Assembly (NCBI GenBank): GCA_037951105.1
Contig: JBAMJV010010117.1
Location: forward strand, 1 to 64,000
Length of the DNA stretch: 64,000 bases
Source of the DNA: Echinarachnius parma
Taxonomy: Eukaryota > Echinodermata > Echinoidea > Clypeasteroida > Echinarachniidae
Direction: 5' to 3'
Position numbers and translations under genes: made by a program. Shown piece by piece: positions 12,224-24,520 of this stretch. Every line of letters begins with the position of its first letter. The first letter of the stretch is position 1. Below the pieces are notes generated by a model. The model saw nothing but the letters and a program-made list of their open reading frames with translations. It was not told where the DNA came from and ran no database searches.

Positions 12224-12348
12224 TTAATGTTTTTAGTGCAAAATTCAATTGAAGATCATCCCACATCCTACACCCCCATCCACATCCACATCCCATACAG
12301 GAAATGGCAAACCTACTAACGATTAATTAAGGATGACATTCACATTAA

Positions 12349-12522
12349 AGAGGAAGTTTCCCCACCTACAATTTACTTTTGATTATGGTCTCTACACATT
12401 AAAACATAATTTCATGCAATATGTCCAACATTGGTCCTATTTGGACGTATTTTCATGAAATTATGTTTTAATATGTAGAAAAGCTTATCAAAAGTAAACA
12501 GATGGTGAGGAAACTTCCCCTT
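12349..12522. mobile_element. Small palindromic MITE
   Basis: The inverted ends are AGAGGAAGTTTCCCCACC and GGTGAGGAAACTTCCCC. The inner arms pair AAAACATAATTTCATG with CATGAAATTATGTTTT. TTAA is intact on the left (12345-12348) and degraded to TTAT on the right. Confidence 0.75.
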
Positions 12523-13630
12523 TATTGCTATTTCATGGGACGATGTTGTTGTTCTTGTTGTTTTTGCCTTGTCAACATGATCGCGGTGGTTTATAATCGA
12601 AGGCCAATTGACACTGGAGTGGGCGAAGAGGCGACAGCATTTGTCAGAAATTAAAGAGTATCGAATTCCGCTCAAAGGAATAATTCTGTTTTGGTTTAAC
12701 TAGTTTATTAATGACTCAAACTTAATTATATCATTGAAAGTTAATACTTATCATTCTGCCTTGCTTGAATCGTATGGACGAGTGTAACGGCTTATTCAGG
12801 ACGCTATTTTGAATTCAAATGCAGCCTTTAACGCAAGAGTGCGCTAGTCACACACTCAGAACACTCAGACGGTTTCCTCCCCAAAAAATAAGGTAAATGT
12901 GATTTTCGATTCAAAACAAACATTCTTTGATGTAAATTTGCAAATGTGTCGATTTCATAACGGTCGGTTAATGAAATGTGCGATTTTTGAAGCTCCCTCG
13001 CCACCAAAACTGTAGTATCCCTGTACTTGTATTTCGGAAGTGTCCTCAATCAAACACCATCGTGTGCAGCTATAAAGTCAAACCCTTGTTCCGCATCATC
13101 ACAGCACAGACCTGGGCCCCGGGTGGTTCGGCTACGTGTTTATAAAGATGCGTTTGATTGCTGAATATAGCCGCCATTAACGACCACTCGTCAGGGATTG
13201 TCAGCATCAAACGACCAGCGCATCACGTCAGAATGGTCGGAGACTTCAATTAATCACACGATGACAAAAGCGTGTTCATGTAATTTGGCATGTTGCTCTT
13301 TTGATCGATAGATAACACTCGCCTGCGTCCACACAGGTGTCGGATCACCGGAGTCTCGGGTTTACACGCATATAGTATACCACCACCACACTAATGACAT
13401 TTTGTGTAGCACAGTATATAACAGATACTGTTTAATGATGTCTTTATACGAGGTGATTCCTGACTATTTTGATCAAATGCGAACGCTACCTTGTTAGGTG
13501 TTGCTATGATGAAGGGAGCTGGACATGAGGAGCAAGGCGAGTTGTTAAACGCATCGTATATTATGACATAACAACTGTAACTTGATATTGCATTTGCCTG
13601 GAGTGATGCGGCTTATCCTAAAGAATATGT
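12523..13630. other. Unannotated sequence
   Basis: No gene supported. Frames of 87 and 73 codons on the minus strand lack motifs and splice context. 13060-13380 is more GC-balanced than its flanks and may be single-copy. Confidence 0.4.
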
Positions 13631-13634
13631 TAAA

Positions 13635-14280
13635 GTGGCCAGGCAAACTAAACGCATGTTATCTTCTGTTCATCTCTATTAGTGTACACATCAACTTTTT
13701 GTAAACCATTTGACCCAAACATATTTTGTTTATTTTAAAACATTTTAGTAATTATTTGTCTCCATATTGTGAAAACCACACTTCTGAAAACCCCTCCAGA
13801 GTAGAATTATATTGTTGACCTGTTGTGACATCATCAGCCATTCACTACTTAGTTACAAAGAAGTTACCTTCACCCAAGCTGAGTGCCTAATCACAATAAC
13901 ATCACACGGTTGAATAGAATACCAACTCACACAACTTCAATTTCAATAGCTGTTGCTATGTCAGAAGAAAAGAACTGTTTTAGCTATTGCATGGAGGTAT
14001 GCAGGGCATGCTTTTGTGTGGATGTTCTGTTTGTACTTTCATCTTTTGTTAATCTCATGGTAGCTGACCAGTGATTGACAGATGATGTCACAACAGGTCA
14101 ACAATAGAATTTACTCTGGAGGGTTTTTTAGGAGGTGGGGCTTAGCAACATGAAGAAAAATAAATGATAAAATGTTTAAAAATATACAAAACATATTTAG
14201 GTCAAACCGTTTACAAATATTGAATGTGTACACTAATACAGATGAACAGAAGTCAACATGCATTTGGTTTGCAGGGCCCC
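13635..14280. mobile_element. TTAA-flanked palindromic element, family E
   Basis: Between TTAA 13631-13634 and 14281-14284. The arms pair CATCTCTATTAGTGTACAC with GTGTACACTAATACAGATG, and TTGACCTGTTGTGACATCAT with ATGATGTCACAACAGGTCAA. The central loop (about 13850-14070) contains the 63-codon frame at 13883-14074, which has no motif. Confidence 0.8.
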
Positions 14281-14296
14281 TTAATGTAATGCTTAA

Positions 14297-14525
14297 ATTG
14301 GGACTTTATAGTAACATTGTCCAAACCTCAAAATCCAATTGGAATTCTAGCGGTTCCCTCATACCTTGTTGTATTTGTATTTACAACAAAAGCATGGGAC
14401 AGGTAAATATGACAAACCGAAACCTGTCCCATGCTTTTATTGTTAATGCGAATACAACAAGGTATGATAGAACCGCTAGAGTTCCAAGTAAGTTTTGAGG
14501 ATTTGGACAGATGTTACAGATCCCT
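14297..14525. mobile_element. Foldback made of two inverted family A ends
   Basis: Left half GTAACATTGTCCAAACC through CATGGGACAGG; right half is its complement CCTGTCCCATGC through GGTTCCA-type sequence. It lies between TTAA 14293-14296 and 14526-14529. Only one end of family A is represented, in both orientations. Confidence 0.75.
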
Positions 14526-14529
14526 TTAA

Positions 14530-14901
14530 AGGGACTTAGTAACATTGTCCAAATCCTAAAAATCCAATTGAAATTCTAGCGGTTCCCTCATACCTTGTTG
14601 TATTCTTATTAACAAAAAAAAGCATGGGACAGGTTTCGGTTTTTTTTTTCAAATTTCCCTTTCGTTAAAAAGATATTTACGATTGAAGTGTTCAGATGTC
14701 AAATTATCCAACGGATCGTCAGAACCGTGTACAAAGTGAGTGCAGTGAGTTAGTGAAGGTCGCTTTGCATTTTTGCTCATTACTTAGCCCTATAAAGTCC
14801 ATTTAACTTGAAATGTTCACATAACACCCAGTGGACATAAGATAACACCAATATACATTGTATCAACCACTCGTCACTTTTTGCAAAGTTACTAGATCAC
14901 T
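14530..14901. mobile_element. Family A MITE, near-complete reference copy
   Basis: Between TTAA 14526-14529 and 14902-14905, 372 bp. It starts AGGGACTTAGTAACATTGTC and ends AAAGTTACTAGATCACT. The left TTAA is shared with the preceding foldback. Confidence 0.9.
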
Positions 14902-14905
14902 TTAA

Positions 14906-15339
14906 GGTGTCATGTGCGTGAGCGCTCGAACGTTAACTCCCTCGCTAGCCAGAGGCGTAATCGATTATGATATTCTCTAATACACATCTAGATTATTTCG
15001 GTCACAGCCTGATGAAAACAAAACATGCCTTCAATCTCACTTTCATGATTTTTTTGTTTTGTTATTGTCGTGACTTCGTATCTCCACGAAAACAACATTA
15101 AATGTACACACACGCACGTGTCATAGTTTAGTACCGTTTTAATAAGACTATCTTGCTTGAAATACCTTCCTTCTACGAAAATAATGTATAATTATTCAAA
15201 GGCATGTTTTTATAGTAAATTGAAGAAATGATAACACAATTAACCCTGCAGCTATTATTGTAACACGGCAGCGAATTGTCAATGTTATTTCTATAACGAT
15301 ACATAGTTTTATGTCTTCTATGAAAACGTATTTCAACGG
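14906..15339. other. Unannotated sequence
   Basis: No gene or repeat supported. Confidence 0.4.
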
Positions 15340-15343
15340 TTAA

Positions 15344-15879
15344 AGGGGTAGTTTAGTTTTGGTAGAGAGGGCGCTGCACATCACAATTTTGTTGTGAGGT
15401 AATGAAAAACTGAGTGTCGAATTTGAAAGAACATGCAATTTTAATGGCAGAATAAACTTTATTTGGTCAAAATCGGTTCAGAAACGGCTGAGATATCAAT
15501 AAATATATCTGATCTTATAATTATTTGGGGCCCAAATAATTAGATGATTTTTTCAAAAAATAAAAAAAATGCTTACACTTTTTCAAAATTTTTCAAAAGC
15601 GTTTTTTAAATAGTTGTTGATGATCTATCTACCTAATCATTATTTCAATAAAAGATCACATGCATAATTTTGTATGAAAAATGGTTTAAACCAATGCCTG
15701 TTTAGAGAGCGCCCTCTTGTGTTTTAATGGCTCTTTTTGAATGATAACGGGTGTTTTACATAGTCGTTTGTAATTTTGTATACCTTTCGAGCATGGTGGA
15801 GTAATAACTATTAGTTTATAATGTTACTGTCCCGGTTTGGGGTACTCAAGTTCAGCCTTACCAAAACTAAACTACCCCT
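15344..15879. mobile_element. TTAA-flanked MITE, family B subfamily
   Basis: Ends AGGGGTAGTTTAGTTTTGG and CCAAAACTAAACTACCCCT lie between TTAA 15340-15343 and 15880-15883; 536 bp. It is in the opposite orientation to the copy at 7316. The element at 62155 starts with nearly the same sequence, which makes this copy the best yardstick for the anomalous right end of the window. Confidence 0.85.
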
Positions 15880-16105
15880 TTAAGGCATTTTCCCTTTTTA
15901 TTTTTTATTTTATTATTCAAGTTTCTACAGGGCAAAATCCCACCGAGTTGTTTCCTCTATAAATTATCATGCTTCGTAAAACCATAGACCGTATAGGTCT
16001 ATGGTAAAACTGTCGTATAAGCTTCAAGTAATAGTTTATAGAACTCCAATTTCCTGCAAAACAATCTTTAAGTAATCGAAATAAACTAGCGTGGTAAGGA
16101 ATGGC

Positions 16106-17570
16106 AAACCGTTATGTATAGCATAGTTTCAAACAGTGCCCTCTAAAAAAGCACGGCAACCTTTGGGCATTGCACGTACTGCATATTTATGGTTCAAAGG
16201 AGAGCAATTAGAAAAGAAGTGTGATCTATTGAAATTGAATCAGCAGGGGAAAAATACAAATTGCGAACCGCTTTGTAGCATTTCAAACAGCGCCCTGTAA
16301 ATGCCAACGCACGGCAATCTTTAAGCATTGCACGCACGTACTGCATAGGCCTATAGAGGGTTCAAAAGGAGAGCAGCTGTAGCATTGATATTAAGAAGGG
16401 TGTGGTAAGTCAAGGACACGCTCTTGAGCAGAATCATCAGAAACAGAAACATTTACAAATTGCGAACCGCTGTGTAGCATTTCAAACAGCGCCCTCTACA
16501 TGCCAACGCACGGCAATCCGTAAGCATTGCACGCACGTACTGCATAGGCCTATAGAGGGTTCAAAAGGAGAGCAGCTGCAGCATTGATAAGAAGGGTGTG
16601 ATAAGTCAAGGACACGCTCTTGAGCAGAATCATCAGAAACAGAAACATTTACAAATTGCGAACCGCTGTGTAGCATTTCAAACAGCGCCCTATACATGCC
16701 AGCGCACGGCAATCGTTAAGCATTGCACGCACGTACTGCATAGGCCTATATAGAGGGTTCAAAATGAGAGCAATGATACGAGGGGTGCGTTAAGTCAAGG
16801 ACACGCTCTTGAGCAGAATCATCAGAAACAGAAACATTTACAAATTGCAAACCGCTGTGTAGCATTTCAAACAGTGCCCTCTACATCGCAACGCACGGCA
16901 ATCTTTAAGCATTACACGCACGTACTGCATAGGCCTATAGAGGGTTCAAAAGGAGAGCAATGATACGAGGGGTGCGTTAAGTCAAGGACGCGCTCTTGAG
17001 CAGAATCATCAGACACAGAAACATTTACAAATTCCGAACCGCTTTGTAGCATTTCAAACAGCGCCCTCTACATGCCAACGCACGGCACCCTTTAAGCATT
17101 GCACGCACGTACTGTATAGGCCTATAGAGGGTTCAAAAGGAGAGCAATGATACGAGGGGTGCGTTAAGTCAAGGACGCGCTCTTGAGCAGAATCATCAGA
17201 AACAGAAACATTTACAAATTCCGAACCGCTGTGTAGCATTTCAAACAGCGCCCTCTACATGCCAACGCACGGCACCCTTTAAGCATTGCACGCACGTACT
17301 GTATAGGCCTATAGAGGGTTCATAAGGAGAGCAATGATACGAGGGGTGCGTTAAGTCAAGGACGCGCTCTTGAGCAGAATCATCAGAAACAGAAACATTT
17401 ATAAATTCCGAACCGCTGTGTAGCATTTCAAACAGCGCCCTCTACATGCCAACGCACGGCACCCTTTAAGCATTGCACGCACGTACTGTATAGGCCTATA
17501 GAGGGTTCATAAGGAGAGCAATGATACGAGGAGTGCGATAAGTCAAGGACGCGCTCTTGAACCAAATCAC
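16106..17570. repeat. Tandem array, about 187-bp unit, eight copies
   Basis: The word (G/A)AACCGC marks unit starts at about 16106, 16265, 16464, 16660, 16849, 17036, 17223 and 17410. Spacings are 159, 199, 196, 189, 187, 187 and 187. Each unit carries CATTTCAAACAGCGCCCTCT, GCATTGCACGCACGTACTG and CACGCTCTTGAGCAGAATC-type words. The leftmost unit is badly diverged and the rightmost three are almost identical. The 61- to 76-codon frames on the minus strand are by-products of this repetition; 187 is not a multiple of 3. Confidence 0.95.
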
Positions 17571-19302
17571 TGGTTGAATATCTCTTATCAGCAGTAGATG
17601 TGAAAATAGTCTGTGTGTGGAGGGGGGGGGGGGGGGGGCTCCTGGACCCGAGCCCCCACCCCCCCCCCCCCCCCTTTAGCCTCTGTAATTTTTTTGTTGT
17701 TGCTAACTTGCTAGCCGGTAGTTTGGATTTCGGGTTTTAAAAATAGCTAAATTCAAAAGATTCCGGGGGCGTTTCCCTCCTGAACCCTACCCAAAGTAAG
17801 CGCTCGCAGATTGGCACTCCCTTTGATGAATTCCTGGCTACGCCAAAGTGGATAGTGGATGGGTTGAAGTTGCACCATAAAAAGAACAACAAAAAACCTT
17901 CTTTTCACTGCTGATCAGATGTGCTTTTCGGAGATTCCGAGTTATAAAGTACAAAATTGACAACATAAATACAGATTGCGAGAGTAGAAAGTGATTTAGC
18001 GGATTCATCATGCCACATTAAAACGAAATCAGACATGAAAAGAAAACTTAGGGGTTTTGTGAGGTCTTATATAATTACTGTTCCGGGCAGTAAGTTGTTC
18101 GTGCGGGGAAGCTGTACGGAGATTCGGAGTACAATTTACTTCAAATGATACATTTAAATTACAACATAATTAAGCCGAGAGTGAGAAAGGAGAAAGTGAT
18201 TAATAGTTGTTTCATCATGTCACATCGCATAAGTTAAATAATCAAACGTGTAAAATATTTGATATGATATAAGTAGGGCTCTTTGTCATGAAGCTTCATT
18301 TTATTTTGCATAAGTATTTATCTACTTGTTAAATTATACAAATGAGGGTTGGCATACTACATTATATAGTGGCGATCTCATCTTGTCTCCAAATTCATGA
18401 AATTACGCCCGTACATGTTTAAAACTTGGGTGTGACAAGACTGTAATTGTTTGTTTACTATCACTTTTATGTTAAACTATATTTGAAGAGCTTTGTTCCA
18501 AGGACGCTAAATGCACTTTCCATAAACAAAATTGAGTTAAAGATATCACTATATTAATAAGCTATATAACTAATCATGGAAATCCACATTTTAGGACAAA
18601 TTACGCAATACAAATCAAAATATGGAACGTTCCATATTTATATTCCCATAGGCACGTGACTGTACAAAGTTGGGTAAAGAAACCGGGTTTTTATCTCCAA
18701 AAGTTGAAAAAGTGGATTTAGCGCCTTTTGTAATTAAGCTCTTCATTTTTCCGTGCCGTCATTATACGTGTCTAGTTTGATATGAATGTGTACGTGAGAT
18801 TTTTCTTCGATACAGTATTGTGCAATGTATACTGGACTCTATTCATACGAAGTATTATAATTTCATCAGCGTTGTAATACCATTAAAAATGAACTTAAAT
18901 ACATAATAATGATGAGGATGATGATGATGATCAATTTTGTTTTCAAGTATTGCTGTAATAATGTTTTGCGTCATTGCATAATATGTCCCATTTCACGGTC
19001 TTTTTATTTAAAGAGATATTCGAGTTTTCATGGTGTTGGTACTCCCTTGGAATGCGTTTTCTTGTTTGTGTTTCTTATGAAAGTCCTTTTAATTAAATTG
19101 GCAAATCAAAGGAGTGCGATACGTCTAACATTGTCCGCATATTTGTATAATTTCATCGTCAAAATGTTTTAAAAATGATTTGTTACGCTTGACAGCGTCA
19201 AAAACTAAACGATTTTAATACTGTTCCAGGTATTCATACCATCGGTACGTGCGTTGTGACTTGACAGCCATTTCGGTCTTTATTACAGTATTTCATTATT
19301 TA
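17571..19302. other. Unannotated sequence with a poly(G)/poly(C) hairpin
   Basis: A long G run at about 17622-17638 faces a C run at about 17660-17674 across CTCCTGGACCCGAGCCCCC, so the pair can fold back. The following sequence resembles the poly(G) element edges (GGCTACGCCAAAGTGG at 17837). The remainder to 19302 shows no gene. Confidence 0.45.
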
Positions 19303-20737
19303 TAAACCCCTCAAAAAAAGTTCGGAAACTCAAGTTTCATCGATCATATCTCTCGTATTTTGTAATAAGAATACTCGAAATCGGTGTCACAATAAAGCCT
19401 CATTATATACCTTTCAAACGATGCATTATGTGTAGTGATTATGCAATTGGGGCGATTGCAGTAGCCCAGAGAATAGGGGGAGGCAGGAAGTGAAATCTCG
19501 CAAAATGGCCCCAATGCATTCAATTTACGAGTGCAAGACTGTGTTGACCAGTTTTCTAAAGGTTAACATTCTATTGAATGCTGCCACCCTTTCCATTCAT
19601 CAAAATTGTTGAATTTGATTCCATTTTAATGGAAATTATCTCTTCCTTACGATGGCATATTAATCGTAATGATTATGCAAATGGGGTATGTGCAGCGAAC
19701 CGGAATATGGAGATGGGTCGAGTGTGAAATCAGACAAAAAGATATGGAGTTGACAAAAAATCAGAGCGTTGCATTTTTTTCGAGCTTTTGGGAGGATATT
19801 TTAGCATTTTAAATAAAAAAATTCATGATTTAAATTGATATCAACGGAAAGCCCAACAACTCTTCTGTATGAAAATGTGACATTTATAATGATTTTTGTA
19901 AAGGGCGGCTGCAGGGAGATGAATGTGAGGGAGCCTCAAAAGTGACCCATTTCAAAACGCTCTGATTTGGTCTCGGTATCTGTATACCATTGTGTAGAGG
20001 ATGTAATGCGACTTGAATGAGTTGGCCATGAATGAGAGGAATTCAATTGAAAACGCATGAATAGTGCCTTGAAATCAGAGCGTTTCAAAATGGGTCACTT
20101 TTGAGGCTCCCTCCCATTCATCTCCCTGCAGCCGCCCTTTACAAAAATCATTATAAATTTCACATTTTCATACAGAAGAGTTGTTGGGCTTTCCGTTGAT
20201 ATCATATTTGATCATGAATATTTTATTTGAAATGCTAAAAAATCCTCCCAAAAGCTCGAAAAAAAATGCAACGCTCTGATTTTTTGTCAACTCCATATCT
20301 TTTTGTCTGATTTCACACTCGACCCATCTCCATATTCCGGTTCGCTGCACACACTCCATTTGCATAATCCTTACGATTAATATGCCATCGTAATTAAGAG
20401 ATAATTTCCATTAAAATGGTATCAAATTCAACAATTTTGATGAATGGGAAGGGTGGCAGTAATCAATAGAATGTTAACCTTTAGAAAACTGATCAACACA
20501 GTCATGCACTCGTAAATTGAATGCATTGGGGCCATTTTGCGAGATTTCACTTCCTGCCTCCCCCTATTCTCTGGGCTACTGCAATCGCCCCAATTGCATA
20601 ATCACTACACATAATGCACCGTTTGAAAGGTATATACTGAGGCTTTATTGTGACACCGATTTCGAGTATTCTAATTAAAAAATACGAGAGATATGATCGA
20701 TCAAACCTGAGTTTCCGAACTTTTTTTGAGGGGTTTA
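19303..20737. mobile_element. Long palindromic foldback element with 666-bp arms
   Basis: The left arm 19303-19968 and right arm 20072-20737 are inverted copies along their whole length. The ends read TAAACCCCTCAAAAAAAGTT and AACTTTTTTTGAGGGGTTTA. The spacer is 103 bp. TA at both termini fits a TA-target element, but the TA could equally be part of the inverted repeat. No frame in the arms resembles a transposase. Confidence 0.9.
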
Positions 20738-21009
20738 GAATGTTAGGTCGTTTGTTGCAAAATTGCTCTGCATCGGGACTTTATTTGCTATACCTTATAA
20801 TGCTAAATTCTCGGTAAATATTGTTTATATCGAGGCCAATCATGATCTAATGTAATATTGCAATAGCTTTATTTACGTGCTTCCCCTATATAGGTTCTAA
20901 TGAAAATCAGGTTATTCCCGAAGAGTTGATATATGATGCACCAGCAGCTGCCCGCAGCCACCGGACACAATTATGAAACACTGACGTACAGGTGGGGGTG
21001 CTTGGGGGC
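20738..21009. other. Unannotated sequence
   Basis: No feature supported; leads into a poly(C) element. Confidence 0.4.
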
Positions 21010-21554
21010 AGAAGACCCCCCCCCCCCCCCACCCCCCTCTACCCCAAACATTTTAATATGGCATATAAGTTTTGAATTATTTAAATGTTTTTCGCGAAAT
21101 GACACACTTGCAGTTTTCTTGTATACAGTTCTTGTTCTGGTGAAAAGTGCATCTGCCATATGACAGTTAAAACTGACATGGCAATCACGTGACTGTGTTT
21201 AGTCAATCAATGACACGTATTTTACTAAGTCAGATGACTAAAATTCCCAATAGGCCCTGCACAGTGGAATTTGGGGTAACCGATTTTGCCGAAGCCACCC
21301 CCGCCCCTCAAAAAAAAAGAAGTTATAATATGATCCACTAGTTTTACTATATTTAAACTCTTTTCACATAATGATAAACTTGCATTTTTCGAACATACAT
21401 GTACTTGGTTTAATACATCAAATTCCAAAACGAAAAGGATAAAACAACACCCCCCCCCCCCCCCCCCAAAAAAAAAAAAAAAAAAAAAAACGGGCTTGGT
21501 CGCTTCGCTTCTCAGCCATCTCCCCTGACAGCGTCCGCTCATTACGCCACTGAT
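21010..21554. mobile_element. Poly(C)-rich hAT-like element, two related modules
   Basis: Poly(C) at about 21018 and 21451 precedes or follows related A/T modules (CACACTTGCAGTTTTCTTGT versus AAACTTGCATTTTTCGAAC). The right end CATTACGCCACTG at 21542-21554 matches the complement of the CAGTGGCGTA terminus seen elsewhere. The left end may be at 20980 (CACTGACGTACAGG); no target duplication was confirmed. Confidence 0.45.
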
Positions 21555-23879
21555 ATAAAAACTAGTTTATAACGTAGGGTGATTGGAATTAGTGGTGTAA
21601 TATAAAATGGTCAATATTGTCCCGACTGCCCACAAGGTATATAATTATGCCTATAACCATGTTATAGTTATCATTATTAAGTAAACAAGATTCCCAGGCG
21701 GAAATGAAAAAAAAATGATGACACAATAACAGGATCGCGAGTACTAGTCTTGTACGTCCATCCGCTCCAGCTGGACCGAACGCGATTAGATATTGGATAT
21801 ATAAATATGCGTTATTTTCGAAGGTCATTATAACCAAAAGCCTAACATTCGGTCCACGTACTGTTTATGTTATCATGCATGCAATACAACATGTACTTCT
21901 ACGTAACTATGGATTAAAGCAGGCTTTAACAAATTAATATACAAGGCCCTAACTATGGAGCACATTGGGGTGCCACCATATAGTGACGTCTTAAATTAAA
22001 CGTTCATCCGTACTCATCAACCTTTCACTGACATGATCGCTCATTTTCCCCCTCCCCGGCTTTCCCAACTAAACCAATACGAAATATCTCGTCCGCTTTG
22101 CCCCCGGCTTATACAACTCAACTGATAGCTTCGTTCACTTTGCCCCCCCCCCCTTCATTTGCACAACAAACACATGACAAAAGCAATCGTCTCGGTCACT
22201 TTGCCCTACCTTCTGCTAACATGACTTTTAAAACCAAAGGTCCTTTTCCCCACCTAACGCTTGCACATCATTGGTCTCTAAATGATTATCTTTGGAACAG
22301 TTGTCCAGTGACGATGACGTAGCATGTTTCGGTTACGCTCATTGTATTTTTAAAAAAATATTTCTATTTGTTACCCTTATGGTTTTTTTCCTCGTTTTTT
22401 TTTGTTGGCCAAATTATTACGGGTAATAACTTGCCCTCCGTTGTGATGCCATTGCTGTTGTCTTCGACAATTTTTTCGACAAAATTAGCTCTTATAAATT
22501 GGCAGTTTCTTATATCTGGCATTTTCCGTGTTGGGGTGAATTTTGTTAAAATTGTGTGATGTTTCACAAGCCTTCTGATGATTTTGTTCTGCTGGGATCC
22601 AGCAGCACTGAAATTAATCATTTTTTATAGGTTGATATGACCAAAGGGGCTCATCCGTCCATCATGTACTAGAAACTTTCACCTTTTGCCTTCGTACTAA
22701 TTCTATCTTGACCTACTTTTAAAAGATCATGTTGCGATTTGTGCTGGTTTCGTCGTTCGTTGCGACGGTTAATCTGCACTTTACTTAATTGTTATTTACG
22801 CACATGTAAAATTAAACCATTTACGCCCCCACTATTTGCCATATTTTAAACGATTATTTGTGAATTCTTAAGACCATGAACAAAAGAGCAAACATGTTAA
22901 GGGGAGATTGCTGTGATATAGTTTTTCCAAATACATATTTTCTGACTGGCTATTCTGCAAAGTTAGGTAAAAATGCCCTAAATTGGACGATTAATGCTCC
23001 ATCCACAATATGACAGTTTTACAGTTGTTTTTTTAGTCCGAATATTGATGTTATCAAATTGTTATTTTTTCTCATTTTGCCACTATATATATCGGGGACA
23101 TTACGTCGCATAGTACGTCATTCGAAACGAATAACAATTCTTGCTGCATGGTATTAATCAAGAGATACATTTCTTCGAGAGCATATTAACAGCTTGCACT
23201 CTCTTTATGACCAGGCAACAGCAAACTAAAATGAGAATGAAACAGTTATCTTATAGTAATTTACATACTAGTATCTTGAGCGGTGCGTTGCCAGGTTATT
23301 TGTGGCATAACGTATTGTGTATAGTAGTTATGAATATCAACTAAAGTTGTTTTTAAACAGAATGTAAACAGCAAACGATAAATAAATTAAATTATTGTTT
23401 TTTTTTTTTACTTTCAATTTTGTTGATAACTTTACATCTACATAAGATAACGAGTCGTGAACTACATGCTCCATATTATACCCTCTTTGGCTGGAATAAT
23501 TGAGATTAATGGCGGCCGCCAGATGCTGCTGTACGTGCTATATAACCGGAGGAATTGTATTTTACCCAGCTGTATATGTATAATCCAAACTCTATAATTC
23601 CTGAAACTACGGGACATTTTCTATATTAAATCCGAATAAGGTCTTCCGATTCAGCCTCCATTATTAAAAGGGTCTTTTATTCTCATTGTACCTAAGAACG
23701 ATGTATGGATGCAGAAAGTGGCTTTTAGGCTGCACGTATCAATACAAACTAGTACAAGCGAGGAGGTCAACGTTCTGAAACAGAAATACAAAGATACGTG
23801 TACATATATATAATGTATATATAGTATACGTGGCCTCGAGATACCTGCATGACCTTTTAGGGAATTCCAATAACTGTAT
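21555..23879. other. Unannotated sequence
   Basis: No gene supported. It includes a C-rich patch (22040-22160) and an AT-rich remainder. Frames up to 85 codons lack motifs. Confidence 0.35.
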
Positions 23880-24520
23880 AGTCAGCTACCTGTATATGTT
23901 TTGTGTCTTGCAATCTCCTTATATACCCAGAGTTCCATGCACCTCTACCCGGTTCGATCCAACCCTCGCGTCAACACTAATTCCGAATCTTCGGAGAGAG
24001 AGGGACTGTGCATGGGATGTTCGCAGATGGTTGGATTAGTAATTCCCTTGTGTGTTGTTGGGTTCGAACCCAGTATTACAGTCATCTTGTTCAAACCATG
24101 ACAGATCATCCAGCTATACCTGTATATGTTTTATGTCTTCCTTTACCCCCAAGTTCCACCTGTACCGCCGGCGGCGTGTATTAGATCCAGAACCCTCGCA
24201 TCGACACTAACTCAGAGAGACTGGGGGTTTCCGCAGATGGATGGAGTGATAATTCCTTTGTGTGTTGTTGGGTTCGAAGTTCGAACCAAGTATTACAATC
24301 ATACATCTTGTTCAAACCATGCTGCACGATGCGTGACAGTATACTTATCCAGCTATACCTGCAGCTGTCGTGCCTGTATGCGTTATGTCTTGTAATCTCC
24401 TTACCCCCACGTTCCACCTGTACCCGGCATTTGCCCCCCATTTGCCCGGCGGCCTGTATTAGATACAGAACCCCCGCATCCCCCACCAGCACTGGGGGTT
24501 TGCGCAGATGTTTGGATTAA
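23880..24520 (+). repeat. Tandem repeat of about 235 bp with tRNA B-box-like words
   Basis: Three units (about 23880-24111, 24112-24350 and 24351-24520) each carry CTGTATATGTTTTGTGTCTT-like, GTTCCA-CTGTAC and GCAGATG-TTGGAT words. The first unit has GGGTTCGAACCC at about 24060, a perfect match to the tRNA B-box core; the second has a duplicated TTCGAAGTTCGAAC. No intact A-box partner or cloverleaf is visible, so a SINE origin is only suggested. Confidence 0.6.

Larger units (their letters stand above)
10677..12300. repeat. Tandem duplication, period about 228 bp, second copy interrupted
   Basis: Copy 1 is 10677-10904. Copy 2 begins at 10905, is interrupted after 11062, and resumes at 12228. 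Both copies share AATAATATTCGC, TACACTTGAGATGAC, CACCATTATAACGCGTCAT and GTGCAAAATTCAATT. Copy 1 keeps the uninterrupted CATTTAATGTT, so the MITE cluster 11063-12223 inserted at that TTAA in copy 2. Confidence 0.8.

Noticed and set aside
17054..17426. Repeated 61-codon minus frames starting MLHSGSEF
   Set aside because: They arise once per unit of the 187-bp array, whose period is not divisible by three, and show no coding signature beyond the repeat.
16106..17570. CRISPR array
   Set aside because: Units are ~187 bp and continuous, with no conserved short repeat separated by unique spacers, and the context is eukaryotic.
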